From NCBI GenBank assembly GCA_000432275.1, contig HF995283.1:37715-45006 (forward strand): a stretch of DNA of 7,292 bases, read 5' to 3'. Under the pieces are notes generated by a model, which did not search any database, was not told where the DNA came from, and was given only the letters and a program-made list of their open reading frames with translations. Positions within the stretch are counted from its first letter, which is position 1. Each line of letters begins with the position of its first letter. The position numbers and the translations under genes were made by a program. The DNA comes from Proteobacteria bacterium CAG:495 (lineage in GTDB: Bacteria; Pseudomonadota; Alphaproteobacteria; RF32; CAG-239). Below, in pieces: positions 1 to 6,253 of this stretch.

Positions 1-710
1 TAGCTCATGAGGGTTACTTCTTCACCGCTGTAGCCGGCTCCGGATGCGTCATCGCCGTTTACCAGATAAGAAGCGTCGGGATTGTCAACCGAAACGCCCG
101 GTTTTACGGTGACCGGAGCGGAAGCATCCGATGACGAAAAGGGCTGACGGCCGGTTACGCTTGAAATCTTGCTGCCGGCAAGGTCTCCCGCAGAAGAAGC
201 CAAATCTTTGGCGTCGCTGACATATCCCTTGCCTTCTTCAAGCATATTTTTGCCTTCATCGACCATATCCTTGGCATCGTCGAGCATCTGTTTGCCGTCA
301 TTATAATAGCCTTTGGCTTCATCCAGCTTTTCTTTTGTACTCTTATAAGCAACGCTGACTTTGTCACCGAGCTTTTTAAAGGACTCATACTTGTCCGTGA
401 TGTTTTCCTTTATCTTGGACAGTTTTTCGGCTCGTTTTTTGGCCTTTTCAGCCTTTTTTGCAAGCTTTTCGGCCTTCTTTTTGGCTTTCAGGGCTTTGTT
501 GAAATCTCCCAGAGCACCGGTTTTTTCCCGGATATAGCCGGAGGCAACGGTCGTCAAGTCTTCCTGCACCGTACCGGCCACATTAACATAGTGGTTAACT
601 TCATCAAGAACGTTTACGACCGGATCGGTCACGGCGGCGTGAACAGGCGTTCCGCTTATCAGCATAAGCAGAGATGAAATCAATGAATATGTCAAAATAT
701 TCTTTTTCAT
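1..710 (-). CDS. Exported coiled-coil protein, VirB5-position, 3' end at window edge
   Basis: The frame opens with ATG at 710 and stays open for 236 codons to the left edge; the last two bases read TA, so the next codon is either a stop (TAA/TAG) or Tyr. A Sec signal peptide (MKKN, hydrophobic core 6-19, likely cleavage after PVHA at 25) sends it to the periplasm. The mature start AVTDPVVNVLDEV recalls the opening of VirB5/TrbJ-type minor pilins, but this is weak. Residues 74-103 are a very basic Lys/Ala helix, residues 130-171 are six tandem heptads, then GDLAGSKIS (175-183) and a Ser/Ala/Gly-rich tail. The same order (signal peptide, coiled coil, GDLAxSKIS, Ser/Gly linker) occurs in the 658-residue gene at 1332-3308, so I infer paralogy. 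A Shine-Dalgarno GGAGG sits 5 bases before the ATG and overlaps the upstream stop region, implying an operon with the 197-residue gene. Product function is not established. Confidence 0.85.
   Translation of the reverse strand, partial: MKKNILTYSLISSLLMLISGTPVHAAVTDPVVNVLDEVNHYVNVAGTVQEDLTTVASGYIREKTGALGDFNKALKAKKKAEKLAKKAEKAKKRAEKLSKIKENITDKYESFKKLGDKVSVAYKSTKEKLDEAKGYYNDGKQMLDDAKDMVDEGKNMLEEGKGYVSDAKDLASSAGDLAGSKISSVTGRQPFSSSDASAPVTVKPGVSVDNPDASYLVNGDDASGAGYSGEEVTLMS
198..323 (-). repeat. Six tandem heptad codon repeats
   Basis: Residues 130-171 of the leftmost gene divide exactly into six 7-residue units: DEAKGYY, NDGKQML, DDAKDMV, DEGKNML, EEGKGYV, SDAKDLA. The pattern is acidic-acidic-(A/G)-K-x-(Y/M/L)-(hydrophobic), with an invariant Lys at position 4. 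This corresponds to a 21-base period in the DNA. It predicts a regular alpha-helical coiled coil. Confidence 0.8.
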
Positions 711-722
711 CCAAACCTCCTA
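711..722 (-). promoter_or_regulatory. Shine-Dalgarno joined to upstream stop codon
   Basis: On the minus strand the stop TAG of the 197-residue gene runs straight into GGAGG, followed by TTTGG and the ATG at 710. The strong ribosome-binding site decides this start. The 9-base gap suggests translational coupling of the two genes. Confidence 0.75.
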
Positions 723-1313
723 TTGTGTCCCCTCGTCTTCTTCGGGTATGGCCGCAGCATTTTCAGAAAACTCGTACTGATGATAATAAGCCATGGCATT
801 AAGCGCCAGTTGAGAGCTGTATACATCTATGATATCTACGACATTTGATGCCCCCATTGTGGCCAGTTTGCCGTTTTGAGTCTGTTTGATACGCAGGTTT
901 TCCTCGTCATCCTCATCTCCGGCAGAAAAAGCTCCGTCGCTGTAGGCGTCTTCTTTCATCGCCTTTTCCATTTGGTCGGCTACGTCACCGGCCATAGCTT
1001 TGCGTTGAATGGCAACATCAATATAATCCCGGTTTAACTCATGGAACGCTTCGGTAAAAAAGCGGTCATACCCTTCGGAAAAAGTCTGGCTTCCCAGTTT
1101 CATCCGCAGAATCTGGTTCAGACATTTTTCAATTTTGCCGTCGTCGTGCACATCGTGAGAACTGATGTCACAGCGCATGGCAAACTTTGACGGGATGATA
1201 AATATTCCGTCGGGACCGGTGCCGTTGTCTTTTAGCGGGGCGGCGCCTGCCGTGGCTGCCAGCGCAACCGCCAGCAGCAAAGCAGACAAATTTATTTTAA
1301 CAAACCTTACCAT
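720..1313 (-). CDS. Exported two-cysteine protein, paralogue of the C-terminal domain of the 658-aa gene
   Basis: This is a 197-residue protein with a clear signal peptide (core SALLLAVALAATAGA, cleavage near 24, AGA|AP). The mature part opens with FIIPSK, then C48 and C64 separated by 15 residues, a helical middle with an acidic loop (AGDEDDEEN, 131-139), YSSQLALN (165-172), and an acidic end PEEDEGTQ. The 658-residue neighbour ends the same way: YLVP, C-x15-C with SS just after the first Cys, CL at the second Cys, YSSRLALN, then PEEDEEAEE. I infer the same fold and a probable periplasmic disulfide. The ATG at 1311-1313 follows GAGGG with 3 bases between, and the gene lies 18 bases after the previous stop, so the two are co-transcribed. 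Position after virB4 suggests a T4SS periplasmic or pilus-associated role. I do not recognise a named family, and the product is best called hypothetical. Confidence 0.88.
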   Translation of the reverse strand: MVRFVKINLSALLLAVALAATAGAAPLKDNGTGPDGIFIIPSKFAMRCDISSHDVHDDGKIEKCLNQILRMKLGSQTFSEGYDRFFTEAFHELNRDYIDVAIQRKAMAGDVADQMEKAMKEDAYSDGAFSAGDEDDEENLRIKQTQNGKLATMGASNVVDIIDVYSSQLALNAMAYYHQYEFSENAAAIPEEDEGTQ

Positions 1314-1331
1314 AGTCCCTCACCCAAAAAA

Positions 1332-3308
1332 TTATTCTTCAGCCTCTTCGTCTTCTTCCGGCGTGGAAAAATCGTAAGCGCTGTAATTGCTGTAAGTGTT
1401 TAAGGCCAGACGGCTGCTGTAAATTTTGAGCAAACCGTTAATCGTGGTCGTTACCGCCTTATTCATTTCCACAAGATGCGCATAATGGTCGGCGGTGGTG
1501 TCGGCTTCGGAAAAATCAATTACGTCCAGCGTTTTTTCTTCAAAACCGTCGGCATCGTTTTGCGCTTTATATCCTTCGGCAATCAAAGCCGCCGCATATT
1601 CTTTGCGCCCCTGATTATACTGTTTCATAAACTCGGCTTCATTATAGGCACGCGGCTGTTTCAGCTTATCGAAAATCCCGACCAGGCACTCGTCCATAGC
1701 CCCTTTTTCCTTAGCCTTTTTGGAGCTCAGGCCACAGGTTTTGTTTATTGTACGGGGAACAAGGTACGACTTATTGACATCCGTACCGTCATCATCAATC
1801 TCCAAAGCAAAGGCAAAAGCCAACGGCGTTTCATTTTGCAGAGAAGCAAAACTTTGAACTTCTCCGATTTCCAAAGAAGCCCGGTTGCCGGAACGCGTAA
1901 AGTTTCGGCGCTGCGGAGTTCTGGCCTTTAAGTCCCGAGACGTTGTACGACTGCGAATACCCAGGCTGGAGCGTTTTTCTTCATCTTTGGCTTTCAGATT
2001 TTTTTCAAGCTCTTCCGTCGTATAAGCATGTTCGTTGGTCAGGCTGGCTTTTTTGGCCTCATCTTTGGCTTTCAGGTTGGCTTCCAGTTCTTCGCGGGTA
2101 TAAAGGAATTCGTCAGACCAGCTGTCCAGTTTGGCCTTATCGAGGGCTGCCAGTTTTTCGCGCAATTCGTCTTCGCTCATTGAAGACAGTTTTTCTTCTT
2201 TCGCTTTGTCTTCTTCGGCTTTTTCATCCAAGAGAGCCTGTTCGTCTTCAGTCAGTTCCTCGCCGCGGGCCTGTTTTTCTTCAATAGCTTTAAGCTCGGC
2301 TGCCTCATCGGCATAGTCTTTTTCCAGCAGGGCGCGCTCTTCGTCGCTGATTTGCTCACCATTGGCGAGTTTTTGTTTAATCGCGGCAGCTTTTTCTTTC
2401 TGTTCCGCACGTTCAACCTTAGCGGCCTTGGCAACCAGCTGCTGTTCTTCGGCGGTTAGGGTCTGCCCGGCGGCTGCTTTAGCCTGTACTGCAGGAAGGG
2501 CTGCTTTTTCTTCAGCGGTCAAGGGTTCAACCGACGCTGCGGCACTTCCGCCGGAAGCGGCGCCGGATGCTGTTCCTGAGGTTCCGCCAAACGCTGCGCG
2601 GGAAGTCGCGATAGGCGTGTCGGCATAAACGGGAGCAGAATATCCGCTGGCTGAATCCGTGCTGCCGGCAGCAGAGCTTCCGGTGCTGTAACTGTTTCCT
2701 GCGGAAGTCAGTGCTCCGACATTTACGTTACTGCCGCCGATAGAGGGATCGGCAAAAGTCACGCCGGAATTTCCACTACCGGATGACGAAATTCCCGCTT
2801 TAGACGCGGCATCGCTGATTTTGCTCTGGGCCAAATCTCCTACCGCGCCGGCCGTTGCCTGAGCTTCGCTCAGCGCCCCCTCAACGCTGGCCTTCATTTC
2901 CTGAGCTTCAGCCAGTTTGGCTTCGGCTTCCGCTTTGAGTTTTTGTGCTGCTTCGATGTTTTCATCAAGCATTTTTTTGTATTCGTCGTATTCTTTTTTG
3001 TATTCTTCGGCCTGTTTCTTATATTCGTTGAGTTTTTTCAGCTTTTCTTCGGCCTTTTCCTTATTTTTGATAACGTATTCGGAAACGCTTTTTTTGGCGT
3101 CGCCGATTGCGGCACTGGTCTTATTTGCAAAGGCCACCGTATCGGTAACCAGTTTGGTTTCCTTGATGTTATTCATCCAGTCTTTGATGGTATTGGCAAT
3201 ACTGGTACCGTCAATAACCGGAATCATCGCTTCGGCCTTCGGAACATAAAGCATTGAGGCACTCATGAGCGCAATCGCAAAAATCTTTGAAAAATCGGAC
3301 TTTCTCAT
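1332..3308 (-). CDS. Large modular exported protein with VirB5-like N-terminus
   Basis: This is a 658-residue protein made of distinct blocks. A signal peptide ends at KAEA (27). The mature start MIPVIDGTSIANTIKDW resembles the IPV(I/T)D...la..i opening of VirB5/TraC minor pilins. A long coiled coil covers about 68-150, including three exact heptads YKKQAEE, YKKEYDE, YKKMLDE (96-116). GDLAQSKIS is at 157-165, followed by a Ser/Gly/Ala linker (170-260). An acidic Lys/Glu helical repeat array spans 262-449, then an Arg-rich patch 446-476. The last domain (517-647) carries C525 and C541 and YSSRLALN (630-637), ending in an acidic PEEDE tail. VirB5 proteins are usually near 220 residues, so this is about three times normal. 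It follows virB4, the usual place of virB5. The ATG at 3306-3308 has an ideal AGGAGG five bases upstream. I infer a periplasmic or surface T4SS component; adhesin or scaffold roles are possible but unproven. Confidence 0.9.
   Translation of the reverse strand: MRKSDFSKIFAIALMSASMLYVPKAEAMIPVIDGTSIANTIKDWMNNIKETKLVTDTVAFANKTSAAIGDAKKSVSEYVIKNKEKAEEKLKKLNEYKKQAEEYKKEYDEYKKMLDENIEAAQKLKAEAEAKLAEAQEMKASVEGALSEAQATAGAVGDLAQSKISDAASKAGISSSGSGNSGVTFADPSIGGSNVNVGALTSAGNSYSTGSSAAGSTDSASGYSAPVYADTPIATSRAAFGGTSGTASGAASGGSAAASVEPLTAEEKAALPAVQAKAAAGQTLTAEEQQLVAKAAKVERAEQKEKAAAIKQKLANGEQISDEERALLEKDYADEAAELKAIEEKQARGEELTEDEQALLDEKAEEDKAKEEKLSSMSEDELREKLAALDKAKLDSWSDEFLYTREELEANLKAKDEAKKASLTNEHAYTTEELEKNLKAKDEEKRSSLGIRSRTTSRDLKARTPQRRNFTRSGNRASLEIGEVQSFASLQNETPLAFAFALEIDDDGTDVNKSYLVPRTINKTCGLSSKKAKEKGAMDECLVGIFDKLKQPRAYNEAEFMKQYNQGRKEYAAALIAEGYKAQNDADGFEEKTLDVIDFSEADTTADHYAHLVEMNKAVTTTINGLLKIYSSRLALNTYSNYSAYDFSTPEEDEEAEE
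1962..2525 (-). repeat. Acidic helical repeat array inside the 658-residue gene
   Basis: Residues 262-449 consist of degenerate helical repeats. Three copies share G-x-x-(L/I)-(T/S)-x-(E/D)-E-x-x-L: GQTLTAEEQQLV (281-292), GEQISDEERALL (317-328) and GEELTEDEQALL (349-360), spaced 36 and 32 residues apart, with a partial LTAEEKAAL at 263-271. Two closer repeats follow, YTREELEANLKAKDEAKKASL-like and YTTEELEKNLKAKDEEKRSSL-like, ending at 423 and 449, 26 residues apart. Confidence 0.75.
1981..2075 (-). repeat. Direct DNA repeat, 17 bases, 78-base period
   Basis: The plus-strand string TCATCTTTGGCTTTCAG occurs at 1981-1997 and again at 2059-2075. It encodes the repeated LKAKDE stretch of the 658-residue protein. 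Exact nucleotide identity over 17 bases in frame suggests fairly recent tandem duplication of a 26-codon unit. Confidence 0.75.
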
Positions 3309-3367
3309 ATCAACCTCCTGCTAGTACCACCTAATTTTATCATAGCAAATTTTTGCCATTAAATAAA
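3309..3367 (-). promoter_or_regulatory. Candidate extended -10 promoter and strong RBS for the downstream three genes
   Basis: In the 74-base gap after virB4, the minus strand carries TGCTATGAT, an extended -10 (TGn plus TATGAT, hexamer at 3344-3339). A weak -35 TTTATT lies 17 bases further upstream (3367-3362). Imperfect palindrome arms GCAAA..TTTGC overlap the spacer. AGGAGG (3319-3314) sits five bases before the ATG. No convincing terminator follows virB4, so this would add to read-through rather than replace it. Confidence 0.4.
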
Positions 3368-3382
3368 CGGATTTGAGCCAAA

Positions 3383-5815
3383 TTACGCAATATTTAAATA
3401 TTTTGTAACAAAGTTTTCTTCACCGTATTCTTTAATCAGCTCCTCAACCAAAAGCACGTTCTTGCGACCGGAATTATACAGCCTCAGGTACGGCCCCAAA
3501 CCGCTCAAATCCACATCCAAAATTACGGACTCTCCGGTAGCGGGACGGGACAACAAAATGGCATAAGGAAAATCGCGATAGGTTTTGCCGAAAATAAAGT
3601 CGGTTTCCGCATTGGTCAGGTTCCAGTTGACATAGTCTTCGGGCATGGCTTGCGGGTTACGGAAAAAGATAACGGTTTGGCACTGACCGCGAATGACTTC
3701 GCCGACGCCCAGTTTATCAATGATGTTCGGCTGTTGGAAAGCACAGAGGTATGCCTGGCGTTTTTTACGGCCTTCCTGCAAACCTATGGCAAAATAATCC
3801 CGGAACATGGGGTGTTTGAGCATCGGTGCGGTCTCATCAATCATAATCAGAGAGGGAACCCCGGTTTCGCCGGTTTCCGACTGGATACGATGCATGATAT
3901 AACTGATGACGGCAGGCGCCAGGACTTCGTCTTCAAAGATGTGCGTGAAGTCAAAAGCCATAAAACGTTTAGACTTCAAATCCAAGCTGTCGTTAGTCGC
4001 ATTAAAAATATTGCCGTACTGGTCGGGATTGACCCATTTGAAAAGCTCCCGACGCATATTTCCGGTCGGAGAAAAACAGCTTTTATACAAATTAGTCATC
4101 ACCCGCTCTTCGGGACGAAGGTAGTCAAACGCCGTTGTTACGGCACGGGCAATTTCCTTTTCGGAAACAGCGTCGTCCACCAAAGTAATGGCGCGAATCC
4201 ACCGACGCAGGAAAGCGCGGTTATTCGGCGTATTGGCACAATCAAACGGATTAAGGGAAACGTTTTTCTCATCACCCTCAAAGCCGACATATGCTCCGCC
4301 GATGGCGCGGGTGAAAATCTCGGCACCGCGGTGGCGGTCGAAGAAAAATACCTTCAAATCACGGTGGCGCATGGCCTGACCGGCAAGAAAAGTCAGCAAA
4401 GTCGTTTTACCCTGACCGGTGGGACCGATTATACAACAGTGAGCCACCGCAGAATCTTCACTGGAAACATGAAACTGAAAACGATAAGCCGATCCCGAAG
4501 TCGTGCGGAAGATGGAAATGGCTCCCGGCCCCCAGTCTGACTTGCTGAAACCTTCGGAAGGCTTGTCAAAAGAAATGGCCGTGGCAACCACGCGGGACAG
4601 ATAACGATAGGTCCTCGGCAGGGTTTCATAAGTCGGAAACTGGTTAAAGAACGTCGCCTGCGTGACCCAGCCTTCACGGACCGGGGTTACGCCGTATAAA
4701 CGGCAGATACGCTGCACTTCACTTTCGCCGAAGTCAATTTCTTCTTTGCTCTCGCCGTGCAAAATGACCGCCATGGCATATTCCGTCAAAGCCTGATGGT
4801 TGGTATCGCTGTCTTCAATGGCAGCCAAAACCTCGCTGTACTGGTCGACAACGTCACTTGAAAAGCTGGTCATGGTGGCCATACGCTGCTGCTGCATCAA
4901 CAATGCACGGGCGTGCGGTTTGAAAATCGGACGAATGTTGTGCAATAGAGTTAATTCACAATCAATAGAGAGCAATGAGGCAATCATTCCCTCATCCATA
5001 TAGTCACCGGAAGACCGGATGCCCATAACCACTTCATAAAGCTGTTTGTCGCCGGAAAAGAATTTGATAATGCCGTTTTCACCGGTGAAATGAATGTGGT
5101 CGGAGGTCAGCAATTCATTTAAATGCGCACCTTCGGCACCGTTGATTTTCGGCATCGGCTTGGATATCGGGCTGCAAATTTTGGAATATACCGAAAGCGG
5201 GCTGTCTTTTGCCGGGCTTCCCTCAGATTCATACAACGTCGTGACCCCGTATTCGCTCAAAGTGGCAATCAGCGCCTGTGAAGCATAGTTCAAATCCTTG
5301 AGGGAATCGGTACGGTCCGCAACCGAGAGCACGATATAGTGCTGGTTGCTGTATACACGGTCTAGATTAGAGCGCCAGGTTGAGGCAATATCGGACAACA
5401 GTTTGTTTCCGAAATCTCCGGTTTCTTCTTCCAGAGGAATTCGCTCACGCAGCGTAATGACGCGGCAAGTCACCTGCAAGTCAGACATACCGTCAATCCA
5501 TGATTTGCGCGCTTCCAGCATCGACATTACCTTTTCATCGGTAACAAAAGCCAAATCCACGCCCTCAACCCTGAAAACACGGGCCAGAGATCCGTTATAA
5601 CAGCGAATGGTAATGCCGTCCGACAACAACTTGTTAAAAGGCAAAAAGTCAGACACCCGCGACTCACGAGGCTGAGGCAGGACATAATAACCAAACTTAG
5701 TCGCCCAGAATCCGGCAAATGCCGCCGCCGAAATAAAACCGATTACGGCAACAGCTACTTCTATGCTGGAAAGACCTTGGACAAAGGTGCTGAAAAAATC
5801 AAACTCAGGGTGCAA
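3383..5815 (-). CDS. virB4: Type IV secretion ATPase, VirB4 family
   Basis: VirB4 is the conserved ATPase of T4SS that drives pilus assembly and substrate transfer at the inner membrane. This 810-residue protein has the VirB4 plan: an N-terminal domain starting near 53 (DFLPFNKLLSDG), then a RecA-like motor with Walker A GPTGQGKTT (464-472), Walker B LIMIDE (656-661), the glutamine motif AFQQP (692-696) and a likely arginine-finger segment FFRNPQ (717-722). The tail SGLGPYLRLYNSG (771-783) is also typical. All key motifs look intact. About 50 residues precede the usual start and contain one hydrophobic helix (18-36). The start is TTG (5815-5813), supported by AAGGGG seven bases upstream; the next in-frame ATG is near residue 97 and would remove the membrane segment and part of the N-domain. 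The start overlaps the end of virB3 by 11 bases, so the two are co-translated. Conjugation and effector export cannot be told apart here. Confidence 0.95.
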   Translation of the reverse strand: MHPEFDFFSTFVQGLSSIEVAVAVIGFISAAAFAGFWATKFGYYVLPQPRESRVSDFLPFNKLLSDGITIRCYNGSLARVFRVEGVDLAFVTDEKVMSMLEARKSWIDGMSDLQVTCRVITLRERIPLEEETGDFGNKLLSDIASTWRSNLDRVYSNQHYIVLSVADRTDSLKDLNYASQALIATLSEYGVTTLYESEGSPAKDSPLSVYSKICSPISKPMPKINGAEGAHLNELLTSDHIHFTGENGIIKFFSGDKQLYEVVMGIRSSGDYMDEGMIASLLSIDCELTLLHNIRPIFKPHARALLMQQQRMATMTSFSSDVVDQYSEVLAAIEDSDTNHQALTEYAMAVILHGESKEEIDFGESEVQRICRLYGVTPVREGWVTQATFFNQFPTYETLPRTYRYLSRVVATAISFDKPSEGFSKSDWGPGAISIFRTTSGSAYRFQFHVSSEDSAVAHCCIIGPTGQGKTTLLTFLAGQAMRHRDLKVFFFDRHRGAEIFTRAIGGAYVGFEGDEKNVSLNPFDCANTPNNRAFLRRWIRAITLVDDAVSEKEIARAVTTAFDYLRPEERVMTNLYKSCFSPTGNMRRELFKWVNPDQYGNIFNATNDSLDLKSKRFMAFDFTHIFEDEVLAPAVISYIMHRIQSETGETGVPSLIMIDETAPMLKHPMFRDYFAIGLQEGRKKRQAYLCAFQQPNIIDKLGVGEVIRGQCQTVIFFRNPQAMPEDYVNWNLTNAETDFIFGKTYRDFPYAILLSRPATGESVILDVDLSGLGPYLRLYNSGRKNVLLVEELIKEYGEENFVTKYLNIA

Positions 5816-6095
5816 ATTTGTTCCCCTTCTCTTTATAAAGGTTATGTGAAGTTTTGGCAGTCTGGCCGTAAGCCTGAATCATAGCCGAAATATGCGGCTC
5901 TTTGACACCCACGGCAATACAGATAACATGGCCGATGACCAAAGTGCACATAAAAACCAGCGGGTTAATATTAAATGTTCCTAAAAACATAAACATAATG
6001 GGAAACTGTATGCCCATGTTCAGCATGGTGGGTAAAAAAGGCCCCCACAGTATCTTAGGCGGATTTGCCACCGCTTTTAATATTATTTCACGCAT
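5805..6095 (-). CDS. virB3: VirB3-like inner-membrane T4SS protein
   Basis: VirB3/TrbD proteins are about 90-110 residues, have two membrane helices near the N-terminus, and work with VirB4 at the inner membrane during pilus assembly; some are fused to VirB4. This one has 96 residues: a short start with NPPKILWGPF (11-20), hydrophobic helices at about 21-40 and 44-63, then EPHISAMIQAYG (66-77), matching the family's conserved acidic-Pro segment after the second helix, and a basic hydrophilic tail. The size, topology and direct overlap with virB4 together make the call firm, although sequence conservation in this family is low. The ATG at 6093-6095 has only a weak ribosome-binding site (GTGGGA, about 8 bases upstream). 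It appears to be the first gene after a terminator and candidate promoter. Confidence 0.85.
   Translation of the reverse strand: MREIILKAVANPPKILWGPFLPTMLNMGIQFPIMFMFLGTFNINPLVFMCTLVIGHVICIAVGVKEPHISAMIQAYGQTAKTSHNLYKEKGNKFAP
5813..5830 (-). promoter_or_regulatory. RBS deciding the TTG start of virB4
   Basis: The minus strand reads AGAAGGGGAACAAAT then TTG. AAGGGG (5828-5823) is a good Shine-Dalgarno match with a 7-base spacer, and it lies inside the last codons of virB3. No in-frame ATG is near it, which makes TTG the best start. Confidence 0.7.
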
Positions 6096-6117
6096 ATTAC
6101 AGTCCCACTATGAATTT

Positions 6118-6145
6118 ATGATACCGCGGTGATTTTTTTATGCAA
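6118..6145 (-). promoter_or_regulatory. Candidate promoter for virB3-virB4
   Basis: The minus strand shows TTGCAT (6145-6140) and TATCAT (6123-6118) separated by 16 bases. The -10 matches 5 of 6 consensus bases and the -35 only 3 of 6. An 8-base perfect palindrome ACCGCGGT (6123-6130) lies in the spacer against the -10 and could be an operator. The leader before virB3 would be about 15 bases. Its position just after a terminator makes a promoter likely here. Confidence 0.4.
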
Positions 6146-6191
6146 GAAAAACAACCCAATTTATTCAGAGCTGTGTATTTGCATAAAAAAA
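6133..6191. repeat. 13-base perfect inverted repeat overlapping the terminator
   Basis: TTTTTTTATGCAA (6133-6145) is the exact reverse complement of TTGCATAAAAAAA (6179-6191), with 33 bases between. The right copy is also one arm of the terminator hairpin, and the left copy covers the candidate -35 of virB3. The two stems cannot form at the same time. Confidence 0.7.
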
Positions 6192-6228
6192 GAGGTATCT
6201 TTTTTATACAGTATACCTCTTTTTTATG
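6182..6228 (-). terminator. Intrinsic terminator, probably bidirectional
   Basis: The arms CATAAAAAAAGAGGTAT (6182-6198) and ATACCTCTTTTTTATG (6213-6228) are complementary apart from one extra A, around a 14-base loop. Read on the minus strand the stem is followed by a run of seven T, 26 bases after the stop of the coiled-coil gene ending at 6254. The A and T tracts flank both sides, so it could also act on plus-strand transcripts. Confidence 0.8.
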
Positions 6229-6253
6229 AATAATGCGTTAATTTTTGCGAAAG

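Noticed and set aside
155..388. 77-codon minus-strand frame
   Set aside because: It is in a different frame from the gene starting at 710, which has a signal peptide, RBS and heptad periodicity through this same stretch.
1476..2287. Plus-strand frames opposite the 658-residue gene
   Set aside because: They are antisense shadows of Lys/Glu-rich repeat codons; no RBS and no domain was seen.
1962..2525. Repeat array considered as a CRISPR or intergenic repeat
   Set aside because: The repeats are in frame, encode a conserved helical pattern, and diverge at the nucleotide level; there are no uniform spacers.
3344..3359. Possible terminator after virB4
   Set aside because: The GCAAA..TTTGC arms are only five bases with a two-base centre and no following T-run, too weak for an intrinsic terminator.
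3650..4540. Plus-strand 296-codon open frame opposite virB4
   Set aside because: It lies fully within the conserved motor region of virB4, whose motifs are intact on the minus strand. The plus-strand protein shows no domain or signal.
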